From Theobroma cacao (lineage: Eukaryota; Streptophyta; Magnoliopsida; Malvales; Malvaceae), in NCBI RefSeq assembly GCF_000208745.1, contig NC_030858.1:9777456-9841455 (forward strand): a stretch of 64,000 nucleotides of DNA, given 5' to 3'. Below are positions 1 through 11,611 of the stretch, piece after piece; the stretch's first letter is position 1; the number at the start of each line of letters is the position of its first letter. Below the pieces are notes generated by a model. It was not told the origin of the DNA and made no database searches. It saw only the letters and a program-made list of their open reading frames with translations. The position numbers and the translations under genes were made by a program.

Positions 1-16
1 TGAAAACACAGAAATG

Positions 17-1470
17 TTATTCGATAATCACAGATGAAATTGGAGAACACAAAACTGTTAGAATTATCCTTACTGGCTGTTCACTGCCTTGACTATGGTC
101 ATCCTCTTCGTCCATCAACTTAGGGCTTGACAGCTCATCAACTAAAGCAGCAGTGATACGCATCCGTTTCGTGCCACCAAAAACTCTTTTCTCCTTCAAG
201 CTTTTCCTTTTTTGCCTCGCACCTAAGCCCCAATCTGACCGATCCTCCATGTGCCCTATTGGCACGTACTCGTGGCCCTCTAATAACGGGACATCAAGGT
301 ACACAAAATACTCCTAGAGGGCCTCATCCGCAGTGGGTTTCAATGTCTCCAATGCCTACAACTACAAATAAACAAATAAAATCTTGTTATTATCGAATAA
401 GGAAAATTATTATACAAACATAAAGCAAAAATTAACAGTTTTTCACTCACATGGTCAGATGACTCTAACTTCTAAATTGCCTTGTAGAAGTCTTTTGGCT
501 TCTGATTGCAATCCCATCTGCACATTCGTGGGTAGACGTTGTCTTTTGAACCAGAGGGGGTAACTATTTTTAGAGGGCCGAAATATCCTCCATTGCCTAG
601 AACTGCAAGTCAAATGTAACCATTATCAGACCGTAAATCATAAATGAGTGCACCCATAAATTATTTTTTCTAAAGGAAACTGAAAAATGTTACGTGATAG
701 TACTTGTATCACCCATGCGAATCCGTAAATGTTGTAGGGCAACTGAGTTTCCTCTGTCACGCTTGAGTCAAGAACTTCAAACCCTTTCAAAAGGTAGTCC
801 AAGGTTAGCTTCCAAACATAGTGGCCCCATGAGAAGACATTCCAAGTGTCGATGTCCTCCACCAATGACAGCAACCAAGGTGTCACCCGACTACGGTAGT
901 CTTGACCAAATAAAATGTTATTTGCAATCAAGACAAGTGCCATCTTGGTCACGTCTCCTGGTCGCTAGAAGTCACCCTCGCGGAACGTATCAAGCAAAGC
1001 TTGCAACTTAACGTTCTTTACCCATTCCAGTATCTGTCATGAATTCCCTCCGCAATAACCTCGTACGGTAGTCTGAACACATCGGGCATTGGACCAAACT
1101 TCAGCCCGATGATGAGGCAGAACTCCTGCTTTGATAGTCGTGCCTTGCTCTTGCCAATGGCAAACCATAGCTCGTGGTCCATGGACTGGCTCTCAGTGAT
1201 CCGGTGAATCATGATGCTGTGCAAGAGACCGACACAAAAGTACCCCTATGGATAGACGTTCAGGAGCATTTCGAAGCACGTACGCTTAACTGCATTGTAC
1301 TCCCACTTCTATTGGAGAGTCTTTGTGATGTAATGCAACTGCGACCACTTACAGTGGGTGTTAATTGTGACGTTGAACACCCACTTCTCCCTCGACATGA
1401 TCAGCAAACTGTCAAGATCCTCATACTGTCTGCACTGGATTTGCAAAACTTGGCACACATGCACCAGTGA
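17..1470 (-). pseudogene. DUF1985 / Ulp1-type transposon protein fragment
   Basis: Three - strand open stretches (1224-1018, 952-638, 304-17) read in order like the DUF1985 region of plant Ulp1-protease-family proteins, which are mostly carried by Mutator-like transposons. Visible matches are the segment around KQEFCLIIGLKFG in the first piece, and LVEDIDTWNVFSWGHYVW plus YNIYGFAWVIQV in the second. The third piece is basic and Ser-rich (KRKSLKEKR) and looks like a linker. Upstream, 1470-1225 on the - strand continues coding-like with a few stops. The pieces are in different frames, so this is either a gene with introns or, more likely, a decayed copy; the protease domain would lie beyond the left edge. 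The family assignment is from recalled motifs, not a search. Confidence 0.5.
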
Positions 1471-1503
1471 GTTAAGCTGTCATGTGCAAAAGGTATACTG
1501 AAG

Positions 1504-1806
1504 ACATAAATAAGGAATAAATGTTGTGACACGCCATGCATAGCAAGCAAAATGTTGTGACACGCCATGCATAACAAGTAAAATGTTGTGTAAAATGTTG
1601 TGACACACCATGCATATCAAGTAAAATGTTGTGACACGCCATGCATAACAAGTTAAATCTTGTGACACGCCATGCATAACAAGTTAAATCTTGTGACACG
1701 CCATGCATATCAAGTAAAATGCTATCACAGGCCATGCATATCAACTAAAATGTTGTCACACGCTATGCATATCAAGTAAAATGTTGTCACACGCTATGCA
1801 TATCAA
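1504..1806. repeat. Minisatellite, 31-bp period
   Basis: About nine tandem units centred on the core gacacgccatgcat. Core starts fall at about 1535, 1566, 1609, 1640, 1671, 1702, 1733, 1764 and 1795: exactly 31 bp apart except one 43-bp step, where 12 bases (taaaatgttgtg) are duplicated. Both frames stay open on the - strand because 31 is not a multiple of 3, so these open frames are repeat artefacts. Confidence 0.93.
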
Positions 1807-2333
1807 ATCGAATCATATAAACCTGACACGCCAATAACTAACTATAATAACAATGGCGTCACACGGTAATCACCCAAAACCCCTAAAACCACTACGACTT
1901 AACCCCAACAACCATCAAACCAGCAAGAAAACACAATCTAAACATTTGCAAAACAAAACAAAAAACACGAACATATCAAACAAACCCAACAAAAAATCAA
2001 AAAAATTAACGAACACATGAATGTTTTAATTTGAGACTCACTGACCTCTTCACTCATGGCCGATATTGTTGCTGGTGCTGTGATGCTGTTACGCTTGCAA
2101 AGAGCCTTCTCGAACACTTCAATACCAACGGGAATGAGAAATGAATCACACAGACGTTAGAAATTCTAAAAAATAACTGTTTAAAATGAAAAATGGCCTT
2201 GTAATATTCTTATTTATTTTGAAAAAGGGGAATTAATTCAGTGAAAGTCCAAACGATTACCATGTTAACTGCCCATTTTTTTCCTCTCTCTATTTCAAAC
2301 CATGACGTGTCTGCTGTTCAAGCACTACCGTGT
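1807..2333. other. Spacer between two minisatellites
   Basis: AT-rich non-coding sequence with no recognisable gene or element. Confidence 0.6.
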
Positions 2334-2800
2334 CACACACTCTAAACCATGACCATGGCATGTTAGCTTTTCAAGCAATGCCGTGTCACACACTCTAAAT
2401 TATGACCATGGCATGTCACCAACTCTGAACTCTGGCATGTCACAGCTTTCCTCCATGGTGTGTCACCAACTTTGAACTCTGACATGTCACAGATTCCCTC
2501 TATGGAGTCTCATGAACTCTGAACGCTAGTGTGTCACAAATTCCCTCCATGCTGTGTCACCAACTCTTAATTTTGGCATGTCACAGATTCCCTCCATGGT
2601 GTCTCACCAACTCTAAATGCTGACGTGTCACAGATTCCCACCATGGCATGTCACCAACTCTTAACTCCGGTGTGTCACAGATTCCCTCCATGGCGTCTCA
2701 CCAACTCTAAATGTTGACTTGTCACAGATTCCCACCATGGTGTGTCACCAACTTTTAACTCTAGGGTGCCACAGATTCCTTCCATGGCTTCTCACCAACT
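2334..2800. repeat. Minisatellite, 47-bp period
   Basis: Tandem units of the type ccatggcgtgtcaccaac followed by gtgtcacagattccc. The cacag/cacaa marks fall at 2441, 2488, 2535, 2582, 2629, 2676, 2723 and 2770, exactly 47 bp apart; two more diverged units upstream (2334, 2387) are 53-54 bp apart. Units are degenerate in sequence but constant in length. The tgtcac and ccatg words also occur in the nearby 31-bp array. Confidence 0.92.
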
Positions 2801-3319
2801 CTTACCCAATTTAACTTTTATTTAAATTTACTCAAAATATTGATTTAGTTACAACTTTTACAATTTACAAATATACATTCTTTTGAAATTATTCAACTCT
2901 TACCCAATTTACCTTTTATTTAAATTTACTCAAAATCTCTTATAAAATGATTTTATTTAAATTCAAATACCACAATCAAATTCTACTAAATTTAAATTTA
3001 AATTATTAATTTGAATCTACAAAAAAATTGTTAATAAAATAAAATGGTACAAATATTTATAGCTATATTTAACTTTATCAACCATAAATGCAATCTTTAA
3101 TATAAAAAATTTCAAATTAAAAAATATAACTTGAAATATTAAATAAAATAAAAACATAAAAAAGAATAAAAAAATTGAAAGGGTGGAGCTTAGATTCTAT
3201 GGTTATAATAAGAATTTTGTCATATACAAATTAAGGAAGTCAGAACGAGGAGTTATTTTATAATCATCGCTAACTTTATATTTTCGTTCTTCATTTTTTT
3301 AAAAGAAAAAAATTAAATC
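2801..3319. other. AT-rich flank, partial inverted copy of 5690-5860
   Basis: No gene. Sequence at about 2820-3000 (acaacttttacaatttacaa, followed by the acccaatttacc stretch) reappears in reverse complement at about 5690-5860, so at least part belongs to the long-inverted-repeat family described for 3320-6400. Confidence 0.55.
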
Positions 3320-4128
3320 AGTATATTTTGCTAATTTGACTTTAGTTTAAGTTAAAAACTAAGTTAAATAAATTTTAAATTTTTATACTATTATATATAG
3401 AAGAAAAAGGAATTTATTTAGTCATTTTATATTATTTTATTTTAATGTAATACAAGTTATTCATAAAAATTTGACTTCAAGTATGAAATGTTTTTCAAAT
3501 TTTTTTTCATAGACGGAGAATTCAAACTTAAATTTGTTAAAAAAGATAAATTAATTTACATATTCTAGAATCAAATAATCAAGTAAGAAATATTTATATA
3601 TATTTTTTAACACCATAAATCTTTTACACCTAAATATTTGACTTATTAATAAGTATATCAATAATCTACTTAAATATTTGTATTTTTTAAATATTTTTTT
3701 AATTTAATATCTCAATATCTCAATATTATTCAATTTAGTCCTTGTACTACATCTTTTTATTCAATTTATTCCCTCTGACATGGTAGAATTTTTTTTTTTC
3801 AAAATTTTTTTGATCTAACACGTGGCACTAACATGTCAGCATGTCAGTGCCACGTAAGCACTACCACGTCATCTTATAATGCAACGTGGCATTGCCATGT
3901 CACACTCAGTGTCATGTGGCATACCAAGTCATCAAAATGTGACACGTCAATACTAACATCAACGCTGACGCTATCCTTTAACGATAAAATTGGATATCGT
4001 TAAGGGGAGGGACTAAATTGAGTCAATTCTCAAAATTGAGAGACTAAATTGCTTCGATTTTAAATATAAGGACTAAATTGAACAAAATTGAACAGTACAG
4101 GGACTTGATAGGTCTTTTAACCATTAAT
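3320..4128 (+). mobile_element. Long-TIR (foldback) element, single arm, copy A
   Basis: One arm of a long-terminal-inverted-repeat family. It matches 5840-6400 in direct orientation and 4766-5500 in inverted orientation. It includes several caatttagtcc words, an A/T tract, a block of acgtggca/catgtcag words, and ends ggtcttttaacca at 4128. That end, reverse-complemented, is the same terminus that opens the element at 4766 and resembles the ends of the 15047-17114 element. No transposase is visible; non-autonomous. The opposite arm is truncated or scrambled (2801-3319). Confidence 0.6.
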
Positions 4129-4466
4129 AAATCATGCACTATCATTTTATTAATAAATAAATTAAAAAATTTTAAAGTTTTAAAAGTAAAATTTATAAAT
4201 TTAAGAGTAAATTTGGTTCTTTAACAATGGCTTTAGTTTGATACCATAATTTGCACTATGGTTTAAAGGGTTAATTAAATATTTGGTGTTTAAATTATAA
4301 TCAAATTCTCAATTTGTTATTTAAAGAATAAAATTTGGAATTAAGTACTTGAACTAATTTGCTTCTATTTATCAATTTGCACACTAAACAACACTGTTAG
4401 TCAAATAAGCGAAGTGTCCAATGCTTCCAATAAAATTGGGAGACGCACTATGTTTTGATTGACTTT

Positions 4467-4760
4467 TTTTTTTGAAAAACGTTTAATTTTATTAATCATT
4501 TCAACGCTAGTATGCCACTCTCGATCTTCAACTTAGAGTTTAAAAAGACTATCCTTGGAACTTTAATGCCCTGAACATTTGCTAAAAGTCGATTAGCTAC
4601 ATAAAAACTTTACCAAGCAGCACGAGAACAAAATTATACCCTAAACTGATTAATGAGATTCAGTAACCCTCCCCAAAAAATCATTTGAACCGTTGATCCT
4701 AGAAGCCTATCTCGATCAAAGAAACTACATCAAAACCAAACAAGACAACCCATGTTAAAA
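4467..4760 (-). mobile_element. LINE 3' end fragment
   Basis: Read on the - strand, this ends in an A-tract (T-run on + at about 4467-4477) preceded by an AATAAAATT word, the usual end of a plant L1-type LINE. Upstream, the - strand encodes a stretch containing YVANRLLANVQGI, which resembles the last part of the LINE RNase H domain (consensus near AN-LAK-G). Stops interrupt the frame. It lies between two inverted foldback arms. Short and decayed, hence moderate confidence. Confidence 0.5.
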
Positions 4761-4765
4761 AATAA

Positions 4766-6400
4766 AATGGTCAAAATACCCACCAAGTCTATGTATTCAT
4801 GCATTTTGTTCAATTTAGTCCCTGAACTCCAAATTGAAACAATTTATTCCCTTAATTTTGAAAATTATTTCAATTTAGTCTCTCTCATTAATGACATCCA
4901 ATTTTGCCGTTAAAATGATGACTTCAACGCTGATATCAACACTAACGTGGCATATTTTGATGATGTAAAATGTCACATGGCACCAACTTGATGACATGGT
5001 AGTGCCACGCGACAGATTTAAAAATTTTCAAAAAAAATTTTTACGCCACGTCATAGAAACTAAATTGTACAAAAATATATAATACAACAACTAAATTAAA
5101 TAAAATTGAGATGTTGAGGGATTAAATTGAAAAGAATATTTGAAAAATACAAATTTTTAAGTAGATGATAGATACACTTATTAATAAGCCAAATATTTAA
5201 GTGTAAAATATTTATTGTTTTAAAAAATATGTATATATATTTTCATACTTGATTATTTGATTTTAAAATATATACATTAATTTATCTTCTCCGTAAAAAT
5301 TAAATTTAAATTCTCTTTCTATAAAAAAAAATTGAAAAAAATTTTATATCTAAAGTCAAATTTAGATGACTAACTTGCATTGTATTCGAATAAAATAATA
5401 TAAAAAATTAAATAATTTTTTTCTATTTTTAATAGCATAAAAATTTGAAATTAATTTGATTTAGGTTTTAACTTAAACTGAACTCAAATAAGCAAAATAG
5501 TTTGATTTAGTTACAACTTTTACAATTTACAAATATCCATTCTCTTGGAATAAGTCAAATAATCGAGTATGAAAATATTTATTAATAAGTCAAATATTTA
5601 AGCACAAAAGATTTATGGTGTAAAAAATTATATATAAATATTTTCATACTCGATTATTTGATTATAAAATATGTACATTAATTTATCTTCTCNAGCAAAA
5701 TTTGATTGTAGTATTTGAACTTAAATAAAATCGTTTTATAAGAAACTTTGAGTAAATTTAAATAAAAGGTAAATTAGGTAAAGGTTAAATAATTATAGAA
5801 GAATGGATATTTGTAAATTGTTAAAGTTGTAATTAAATCAACCTATTTTGCTTATTTGAGTTAAGCTCAAGTTAAAAACTAAGTCAAATAAATTTTAAAT
5901 TTTTATACTTTTATAAATAGAAAAAAAATTTATTTAGTCTTTTTATATTATTTTATTTTAACATAATGCAAGTTATTCATCTAAATTTGACTTTAAGTAT
6001 AATTTTTTTAAATTTTTTTTATAGAAAGGGAATTCAAACTTAATTTTTGCAGAGAAGATAAAGTAATGAACATATTTTAAAATCAAATGATCAAGTATAA
6101 AAATATTTATATATTTTTTTTAACACCATAAATCTTTTGCACTTAAATATTTGACTTATTAATAAGTATATCTATCATCTACTTAAATATTTATATTTTT
6201 CAAATAATTTTTTCAATTTATCTTAATTTATTCAATTAATCCATGTACTAAATATTTTTTTTCAATTTAGTCCCTATGACATGGCACAAAAAAATTTTTA
6301 TGAAAATTTTTTTATCTACTATGCCACATCATCATATTATGGCCACATGGCATTGCCATGTCATCAAGTTGGTGCCACATGGCATGTCACATTATCATGT
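4766..6400. mobile_element. Foldback element with two inverted arms, copies B and C
   Basis: Begins at about 4766 with tggtcaaaatacccaccaag, the family terminus, followed by caatttagtccctg. The left arm (about 4766-5530) is inverted relative to the right arm (about 5820-6400): for example gccatgtcatcaagttgg in the right arm is matched by its reverse complement near 4980-5000. Between them, 5570-5690 repeats 5130-5300 in direct orientation, so the centre is rearranged. One ambiguous base is at 5693. The right terminus is not found and is probably lost. No coding capacity. Confidence 0.6.
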
Positions 6401-7224
6401 AGGGGCCAACACACGCAAAGGGGTCAACACAATCAGATAAAACTCAGGGATTCCAAAACTAGCTAGAAAAGCCATCCCAAGCAAAAAAAAAAAAAAAAGT
6501 TACAAAGGTAGTGAAAAGCAGGTCATCCACCAATTCACAAACAGACAAAACCAACAAAACTCAAAAACCAACTTAAGCCATCCTTGTTGGAGTTTACAAA
6601 GAGGCTTTTGGTACTTGGCCTCTTTATTTGTTGTTTCTAGTTCAACAATATTCTAAATAACCTCCTTTTTGTCTTCTTTGGAAGATAGCCCCAATACCTC
6701 AGTAAATTACCAAATTTCATCTACTTCTTGTCTAATTACAACATTCACTTTTTTTAATGTCTGAATCTGACGTTGAGTCTCATTCTTGCATCTCTTTCCC
6801 CAAGTCCTCCAATTTCTTTTCTTCTTCCAACTAGTCCTTTGACCTAATCTTTGGGGTTAAAGTCTTGTTTCCCTTCTTTACTTTCCTCTCCTTCAAGATA
6901 CCTCTTCCTCTATTTGAGCTTTCTTACCTTTCCCTTAATTCTAACAAGAATTTTTTGCTTTTGTTCTACCCTTTTGTGCTTCTTCTAAGCTTCACTTTCT
7001 CTCATTCGTCATCAATCAATCTTCAATCATCATCTGTCTCAACCTCTAGCTTTCCTGGCTTCCCTCTCTCTCTTGTCAAAATCATTGAAGGAATCCCCTC
7101 TCTCTGAATTGTACTCTTTTGCTCATCATTTCTATCAGCCATCACCCTTATTATTTCCACTTCATTTTCTTCTAGCATCATCAAACTCTTTGTGCCTTGT
7201 TTTGGCTTTGCAATTTCTGATCAA
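6401..7224. other. Unassigned sequence with a 16-A run
   Basis: A homopolymeric A run sits near 6483-6498. The - strand from about 7110 to 6590 is coding-like but broken by stops and not recognised; its last part is rich in W, F and C codons. It could be another retroelement tail. No gene is supported. Confidence 0.35.
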
Positions 7225-7855
7225 ATTTCGTATCTAATTTGATGAATCCCTAACTCAGTAGATGACCATCCATTCTTTCATACCATGCCCTTGATGCTGG
7301 TTTGAGACCATAGAAAGCCTTCATTAGTTTGCAAACTTTGTTTTCAGAACCCTTATCAACATTTTATTCTGATTGCTCCACATAAATGTCTTCTTTCAAG
7401 TAACCATTCAAAAAAGTAGATTTTATGTCAAGATGATATATGAACCAACCTTCTCATATAGATAGAGTTGCTAGTAATCTAATTGTATCATGTCTTGCCA
7501 CAAGGGCATATGTCTCCATGTAGTCAACACCATATACCTATGCAAAGCCTTTAACAACTAGTCTAGCTTTATATTTGTTAATAGAATCATCTGGATTCAA
7601 CTTGGTTCTGAAAATCCATTTAACACCTATGCCATTTTGATCTTGAAGCTTATCAACTAACAACTAGGTTCTATTTTTTCTAATCATCACCATTTTAGCT
7701 TCCATTGCTTGTTTCTAATGCTCATTAGTAGTAGATTCTTCATAAGAACCAGGTTCAGTGATTACTAGATGACACCTAGCATATATGTCTGTCAAACTCC
7801 TTGTTCCCCTCACAAGTATCTCATCCACATCATTTGTATTCAACTCAAATTCCTC
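7225..7855 (-). pseudogene. copia reverse transcriptase (RVT_2), truncated
   Basis: With several in-frame stops the - strand reads KWIFRTKLNPD, YKARLVVKGF, then LDIKSTFLNGYLKEDIYV and VCKLMKAFYGLKPASRAWY: the order and motifs of the RVT_2 domain. The F-x-D-D catalytic segment, which should follow, is absent because the element ends or diverges near 7225. Confidence 0.85.
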
Positions 7856-8720
7856 CTATGGCAAATAATTTTCTTCAATTACATGGTTATTTAACCTTTC
7901 AACCAACTTGAATTCCCAATTCCACATCTTGTCTTCATCAAAAACAACATCTCTGCCAATAAATAACTTCATGGTTTTAACATCTAGAAGTCTATACCCT
8001 TTTGAAACCTCATTGTATCCAAGATGGATAGCTAACAGTGACTTACTACTCAAATTGGTTTTCTTTGCATAAAAAATCTTTGCAAAACATACACATCCAA
8101 ACACTTTTAGATGTTTGACAGATGGTTTTAAGTCAAACCAAGCTTCAAAAGGTGTTTTACCTATCAGGGCTCTAGTAACTGACAAATTAAGTAGATATTT
8201 AGTAGTGTTAACTGCCTTAGGCCACAATGGCTTAGGTTGCTTCTTCTCAAACATCAAGCACTTAGCCATCTTCGTCAAGGTTCTACTCTTTCTTTCTTCC
8301 TCCCCATTTTGTTGTGAGCTGTAAGAGACTTTTAATTGATGTGCAATACCATACTTACTTAGATAGTCTTCAAACTCCTTAGTTGTATACTTAGTCCCAT
8401 TATCATTTTTAAGTTTTTTTTACAGTCAACCTTACTTGATTTTCAACTAAAGCTTTAAACTTTGTAAATACACTTAAAGCACCAGACTTCATTTTCATGA
8501 AATATACCTAGCAAAACCTTGAATACTCATTAATAAAAAGTATGTAGTACTTACTATCATTCAGTGATAGAGTCTTCATAAGATTTCCAAGATCAGTATG
8601 TATCAGTTGTAGTCCTTTTGTTGCCCTCCAAGAACTGGTTTTTGGAAAAAACACTCTTCTCTACTTCTCATACTGACACATTTCACAAATCTTCTTCATA
8701 TTTACCATTAAAGGTAACCC
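7856..8720 (-). pseudogene. copia integrase, broken
   Basis: The C-terminal half (8278-7856) is open for 140 codons and contains LNLSVTRALIGKTPFEAW and HLKVFGCVCFA, signature segments of plant copia integrases, then a RLLDVKTMK region that leads into RT. The catalytic-core half (8720-8280) is recognisable only in pieces with several stops. Confidence 0.8.
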
Positions 8721-8855
8721 ATCCACTAAGTTTCCAGAGGCCATTAGCTTGAGTGAACCATAGTTCACATGACCAAACCTCTTACGCCACATCTCAATAT
8801 CAGATAAAATGCAATTATAAGCAGTGTGCTTTATATCCATCCAATTTAATGGAAA

Positions 8856-9190
8856 TCATTTGTTCCTCATTCCCACTATGAAGAGTTTTACTTTAACTAA
8901 ATCCTTTATTATGCAAGCTTTGTCTTTGAAAGTTAACTCAAAGCCCTCATCCACCAGTTGGCCTACACTTAGTAAGTTTTCACTTACATCAAGAGCGAAA
9001 TAGACATTTGCCACTGATTTAGTCCCGCTAGGTGTTTGCACCCCCATTGTATCAGTTCCACAGATTATTAACATATCACCATTTCCAATCTCCATTTGAG
9101 TTTTAAAATTTTCATTAAAATTAATGAAATTTTCTTTGCAGCTAGTTAGGTGGTTCGAACAGCCACTATCCAAAAACCAAGTGTATTTCT
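8856..9190 (-). pseudogene. copia aspartic protease / pre-integrase region
   Basis: The translated - strand shows FLDSGCSNHLTSC, the active-site region of copia proteases (the D-S-G form). It continues with the conserved NLLSVGQLVDEG segment that leads into the gag-pre-integrase region. Frame breaks follow immediately. The active-site D-S-G itself is preserved although the polyprotein is not. Confidence 0.8.
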
Positions 9191-9563
9191 CTCTTCAAGA
9201 TCAATCTTCTTGACCATAAATAGGACTTCTTCATCTGCTTGAAGCTCTTCAACAACAACAGCTTTCTCTTCAACATTTTACCTTTACTTTTGCATACTTT
9301 CTCCACATGACCTTGCTAGTGACATCTTCTGCACTTGACATTTGGTCTAAACTAGTAAAACTTCTCTATATGATTTTTTTTTTGTAATGAAAGCATGGTA
9401 GAAATGACTTCTTACTTTTTCCATGTCTTTTTTCATCTACCTTTTTCCCTTTATCCTCCTTGTCAGCTTCATGCTTCCTAGAATTACTACTACCAAGCTT
9501 CACATTCTTTGTTTTCACAACTAGGACATTCACAATAAGACTTTTATACCTAAAGGCTCTCTT

Positions 9564-10163
9564 CTACTCTAAGCCTTTTAATGCATTCACCAATTCCTTC
9601 AAGGTCATCTGACTAATATCCCTGAAGTCCTCCAATGATAAGATTTTAGACTCATACTTCTTTGGTAATCCTACCAGCATCTTGCTCACTAATCTTTCCT
9701 CAAACATCTCTTTTCCCAGCAACTTGAGTTGGTTAAGTACTCCCATAATTTTTTCATAAAATTCTTTAATCGTCTCACTCTCATCCATGGTTAACATCTT
9801 AAACTGCTTGTTCAAATTTAATGCTTGGATTTTTTTGGTTCCATCACTACCCTAAAATTCTTCCTTTAAATTATCCTAAACTTCTTTAGGATTGTCTAGA
9901 TGCATAGTCTTATCAAAAATTTCATCAGACACTATAGATTGCAAGCAAGAGAAAGCCTTATACCTTTTTGCCTTGTCTTCTTCAAATTGCTTAATTTGAG
10001 CCAAGGTTGCATTAGCATGTCATTGCATTGGTTCAGCCCCGGTCTCCACCACCTTTCAAAGATTGAAGGCTTTGAGATAGGATTGCATCTTTATTGATTA
10101 GAAAACATAATTTTTCTCAATAAATATTGGAGGAGCTGATGTGCTAAAACCAATTGTAGCCAT
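9564..10163 (-). pseudogene. copia gag (DUF4219 / UBN2-type), broken
   Basis: The start at 10163 gives MATIGFSTSAPPIF followed by a degraded E-x-NY motif, the usual opening of plant copia gag (DUF4219). After a frame break, 9815-9564 encodes a helical stretch with TIKEFYEKIMGVLNQL and VSKMLVGLPKKYE, typical of the UBN2 gag domain. A zinc knuckle is not intact in the following diverged sequence. Capsid function is lost because the frame is split. Confidence 0.75.
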
Positions 10164-10245
10164 GATCCAAAACAGAGACAGCAAATAGGAAATAGATGAT
10201 GGATAATAACAAGCTAAAGAATAGACCCTTAAAATCAATTTTACA

Positions 10246-10257
10246 GCTCTGAAACCA
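10246..10257 (-). other. Primer-binding site of the copia element
   Basis: The - strand reads TGGTTTCAGAGC directly after the LTR terminal CA. This is one base from TGGTATCAGAGC, the initiator-Met tRNA primer site common in plant copia elements. Confidence 0.8.
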
Positions 10258-10660
10258 TGAAGAATTATCTCAAAAGAAAGAAAAAATAACTTAAAAAAAA
10301 AATAGCTGAGCACAAGATTCCAAACATGGAATTTTGTGCTTTCCAATGGCTAAACAAACAGCTAAGAAGAAAGGAGAAAAAACAGACTCAAACACGTGGC
10401 TTTTCAGCCTTTACATAGTAAAACCAAAACGACATAAACTGGGGCGTTTAAGCCAACGTGAGATTTATAACATAAAGGTAAAACGACAAACTCAAGTGTG
10501 CTTTAGTAGCACATTAAAACCAGGGCAGAACGACACCGTTCCTATCTTCCCCTTTAATTCGACTAGTTGTGGACTGGCGCCAGAATCTTCTTCATCTTCT
10601 TCACCATCTGAAATCACTGGAAATTCAACAGTTTTTTTGCGACATTCTGGGCTGTTTTTA

Positions 10661-11352
10661 GCACTTTGGTAATAAAGAAATCTATCAGGAGTGTGCTCTT
10701 TCGATTCTTGGATGAGGTGATGGATGAATTGCGCTCTTTGTGCTGATTGCCATTAACGTGGCTTGTTTATGAAGCAAAAATGTGATGGAGAGAAATTAAG
10801 ATTGATTGTAAAGAAAGGTATAGTATTTGCTCCTTCTGCTTTTCTATTTGATATCTTTAAACATGTCATCCATTTGATTAATGATATTAATCTCGTGGGT
10901 AAATTGATGGATAGAATCGAGTGTTTAATTTCAAATTTTTAAGTTTTAGATGTCATATTAAAAATTTAACTATAACTCAAATACTAAATGTTTAATGAAT
11001 CCTTATTTGATTATAACTCACATATTATTTTCTCCATTGTTAATAATTTTAAAATTAAATATATATATATATATAGGTGGTAATTAATTTAATTTTTTTA
11101 GTACAATATGAAACACGATTGACTCTATAATTTTAAAATGTTATCACAGTTTTATCATGCACGCAAATAAAATTAAATGAGCAAACAAATATAGAGAATG
11201 TTTATCATAATTGAATCATGTTTATAAAAACATTATTTACATGTTAAATATTTCCTATGAGCTATGTTTTCATCTTCAAGACAAGAGAAGAGAAATTTAC
11301 CTTCGCTCAAAGTTTAAACGTGTGATAAAAAATGCAAAAAGAGAGGAAAAAA
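10661..11352. other. AT-rich spacer
   Basis: No gene or recognisable element. Contains a short (at)n run near 11060. Confidence 0.5.
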
Positions 11353-11452
11353 NNNNNNNNNNNNNNNNNNNNNNNNNNNNNNNNNNNNNNNNNNNNNNNN
11401 NNNNNNNNNNNNNNNNNNNNNNNNNNNNNNNNNNNNNNNNNNNNNNNNNNNN
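11353..11452. other. Assembly gap, 100 N
   Basis: Exactly 100 N, the conventional size for a gap of unknown length. The open frame reported across it has no meaning. Confidence 0.99.
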
Positions 11453-11611
11453 TTCTCTAAAAACTCGATATTTAACAATGATTGCTCACAGAAAAGGAAA
11501 GAAACTAATATGTAAGCCTTGTGGGGTTTCGGTTGGCATTCTGGATAATGAGTGTCAATCGGGACGTCACGACGATTGTCATGGGCCTGAGGGAGGTTCC
11601 GGGTCGTGACA
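11453..11611 (+). mobile_element. LTR 3' end (gggtcgtgaca family)
   Basis: Ends gggtcgtgaca at 11611. Its reverse complement matches the sequence that begins at 63139 (tgtcacgacccg) over about 150 bases, including the gcccgtgacaa and aacctcgcaagg words. These are two diverged copies of one LTR family in opposite orientation. The body of this copy is cut by the assembly gap. Confidence 0.65.

Larger units (their letters stand above)
7225..10660 (-). mobile_element. Decayed Ty1/copia retrotransposon, 3' truncated
   Basis: On the - strand the order is LTR, primer-binding site, gag, protease, integrase, reverse transcriptase: the order that defines Ty1/copia. The 5' LTR occupies from 10258 upward to roughly 10660 (outer edge not determined) and ends in ca just before the primer site. 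The element stops inside the RT domain at about 7225; RNase H and the 3' LTR are missing. Frameshifts and stops occur throughout, so it is dead. Confidence 0.85.

Noticed and set aside
694..1011. + strand open frame of 105 codons
   Set aside because: Antisense to the DUF1985-type fragment, which has recognisable motifs.
1472..1744. Repetitive open frames on the - strand
   Set aside because: Products of the 31-bp tandem repeat, open in two frames; no coding evidence.
1504..2800. Regularly spaced repeats that could suggest a CRISPR array
   Set aside because: Units are contiguous and diverged with no unique spacers and no cas genes, in a plant nuclear context.
10334..10672. + strand open frame of 112 codons
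   Set aside because: Lies mostly in the copia LTR on the opposite strand; Ser-rich end with no recognised domain.
11211..11609. Open frame running through the N gap
   Set aside because: The gap is of unknown length and the translation contains 34 undefined residues.
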